Shown one piece after another: positions 43,240-44,214 of a stretch of DNA of 44,214 nt; the first letter of the stretch is position 1, and every line of letters starts with the position of its first letter. This DNA comes from JAZKIX01 sp040384645. Lineage in GTDB: Bacteria > Pseudomonadota > Gammaproteobacteria > Burkholderiales > Burkholderiaceae_D. A model generated the notes under the pieces. The model was not told the origin of the DNA. It did no database searches and was given only the letters and a program-made list of their open reading frames with translations. The position numbers were made by a program, and so were the translations under genes. Location of the stretch: NCBI GenBank assembly GCA_040384645.1, contig JAZKIX010000057.1, positions 1-44,214 of the forward strand, given 5' to 3'.

Positions 43240-44214
43240 AATGATATTTGCTGCACGCGTTTCAAGTTCTGCCGCTTCCTTTTCGCGCGATGTTTTACGG
43301 TACAGCGCGGCTAGGTTTTTGAGACTTGTTGCCACATCGGGATGACCCGGACCCAGCGTTTTCTCCCAGATTGCCAGCGAACGCTGATACAAAGGTTCAG
43401 CTTGTGCATACTTGCCTTGTTCGTAGGAAAGCGCTGCAAGGTTGTTCAGACTTGTCGCTATAGCCGGATGCTCCGGGCCCAACACTTTTTCCCGGATTGC
43501 CAGCGCGCGCTGATACAAGGGTTCCGCCTGTGCATACTTGCTTTCTGTGATGTAAAGCGCGGCAAGGTTGTTCAGCACCGTTGCTACAGCAGGGTGCGCC
43601 GAGCCCAGCGCTTTTTCTCGGATTGCCAGCGAGCGCTGATACAAGCGTTCAGCTTGTACATACTTGCCTTGGATCCGATAAAGCTCAGCAATATTGTTCA
43701 GGCTCTGTGCCACATCAGGATGCGCCGGGCCCTGCGCTTTCTCCCGGATAGCCAGCGCGCGTTGATACAGGGGTTCCACCTGTGCGTACTTGCCTTGCGC
43801 TTTGTAAAGCCCTGCAAGGTTGTTTAACGCCGTGGCCACATCAGGATGGGCCGGACCCAGCGCTTTTTGCCAGATTGCCAGCGCGCGCTCATACAGGGGT
43901 TTCGCCTTTGCATACTTGCCTTGTGCGTCGTAAAGCTCTGCAAGGTTGTTCAAACTCTGTGCCACATCAGGATGTGCCGGCCCCAGCGCTTTTTTTCGGA
44001 TGGCCAGTGCGCGCTGATGCAAGGGCTCAGCCTGTGCATACTTGCCTTCTGCGTAGAAAAGCGTGGCAAGGTTGTTCAGAGCCGTTGCCACCTCAGGGTG
44101 GGCCGGTCCCAGCGTTTTCTCCCAGATTGCCAGCGCGCGCTGATATAAGGGCTGTGCATGTGCATACTTGGCCTGGACTTCGTAAAGCGCGGCAAGGTTG
44201 TTCAGCACCGTTGC
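43225..44214 (-). CDS. Tetratricopeptide repeat protein (kinesin-light-chain type), 5' end outside window
   Basis: At least 327 residues made of 42-residue TPR units, e.g. LNNLAxLYxxQGKYAQAEPLYQRAL AIREKALGPAHPDVA. About seven to eight units are seen and the last, degenerate one ends in KRAANIISIKR-like sequence. The repeats are also close at DNA level. The frame is open through the window edge, so the N-terminus (possible signal or catalytic/CHAT domain) is unknown. TPRs are protein-binding; no role can be named. Confidence 0.85.
   Translation of the reverse strand, partial: ATVLNNLAALYEVQAKYAHAQPLYQRALAIWEKTLGPAHPEVATALNNLATLFYAEGKYAQAEPLHQRALAIRKKALGPAHPDVAQSLNNLAELYDAQGKYAKAKPLYERALAIWQKALGPAHPDVATALNNLAGLYKAQGKYAQVEPLYQRALAIREKAQGPAHPDVAQSLNNIAELYRIQGKYVQAERLYQRSLAIREKALGSAHPAVATVLNNLAALYITESKYAQAEPLYQRALAIREKVLGPEHPAIATSLNNLAALSYEQGKYAQAEPLYQRSLAIWEKTLGPGHPDVATSLKNLAALYRKTSREKEAAELETRAANIISIKR
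43330..44214. repeat. 126-bp tandem repeats within the TPR gene
   Basis: Successive 126-base units share long identical stretches (for example GCAAGGTTGTTCA and CATACTTGCC recurring every 126 bases). The units are more alike than protein function demands, suggesting recent expansion or gene conversion. Confidence 0.75.

Noticed and set aside
43330..44214. CRISPR-like array
   Set aside because: The regular units are 126 bp coding TPR repeats without spacers; no CRISPR array was seen anywhere in the window.

Overview
The window reads as a chromosomal stretch from a betaproteobacterium of the order Burkholderiales, most likely an Oxalobacteraceae-type organism. This rests on protein resemblance and gene order: kdsB-adk, rpsT opposite murJ, clpS-clpA, and the block ribF-ileS-lspA-coaBC-dut. 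It is mostly core genome. Four runs of exactly 10 N are assembly gaps (10225, 25142, 28798, 31804). They break murJ and remove the ends of ileS and ribF, so those genes are not mutated.

Layout. 1-9 kb: LPS precursor activation (kdsB), adenylate kinase, a K+-independent proton-pumping pyrophosphatase, a short-chain dehydrogenase, a patatin-type lipase, a secreted His/Tyr-rich protein, tRNA-Arg(CCU) and the ABC-F ATPase uup. 9-17.5 kb: murJ facing rpsT, a shortened DUF192 protein, an Ala/Ser/Lys-rich exported peptide, an RsuA/RluE-type pseudouridine synthase, icd with a perfect 18-bp operator-like palindrome, a cold-shock protein and clpS-clpA. 17.8-25.1 kb: an iron block. feoA-feoB and a Cys-rich FeoB-associated membrane protein lie behind a double Fur box. 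Next to them is a second set: a four-helix DUF4405/b561-like protein and an ApbE flavin transferase, diverging from a Tat-type lipoprotein (TIGR03118-like), a beta-barrel and a periplasmic FMN-binding protein with an intact flavinylation motif. 25.1-32.8 kb: a degenerate M48-like lipoprotein, dut, coaBC, lspA, ileS and ribF, all on the minus strand. 32.8-44.2 kb: accessory genes: small exported proteins, an SPFH-like fragment, a DUF3617-like protein, an OafA-type acyltransferase, two paralogous oligopeptide-binding proteins without permeases, a YfcG-type glutathione transferase, a HEAT-like remnant and a tandem TPR gene running off the end.

Two things stand out. First, 17.8-25.1 kb looks like an iron-regulated extracytoplasmic electron-transfer system: quinol or cytoplasmic electrons to membrane haem b, then to covalent FMN, then to ferric iron, placed so that Fe(II) could feed FeoB. 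Second, five diverged copies of an ~80-bp two-hairpin element occur in five different intergenic regions, all in the same orientation, and fit no named repeat family I recognise.

Limits: all calls come from reading the sequence. No searches, folding or statistics were run. Family names rest on recognised motifs. Matches to binding-site consensus sequences were counted by eye.
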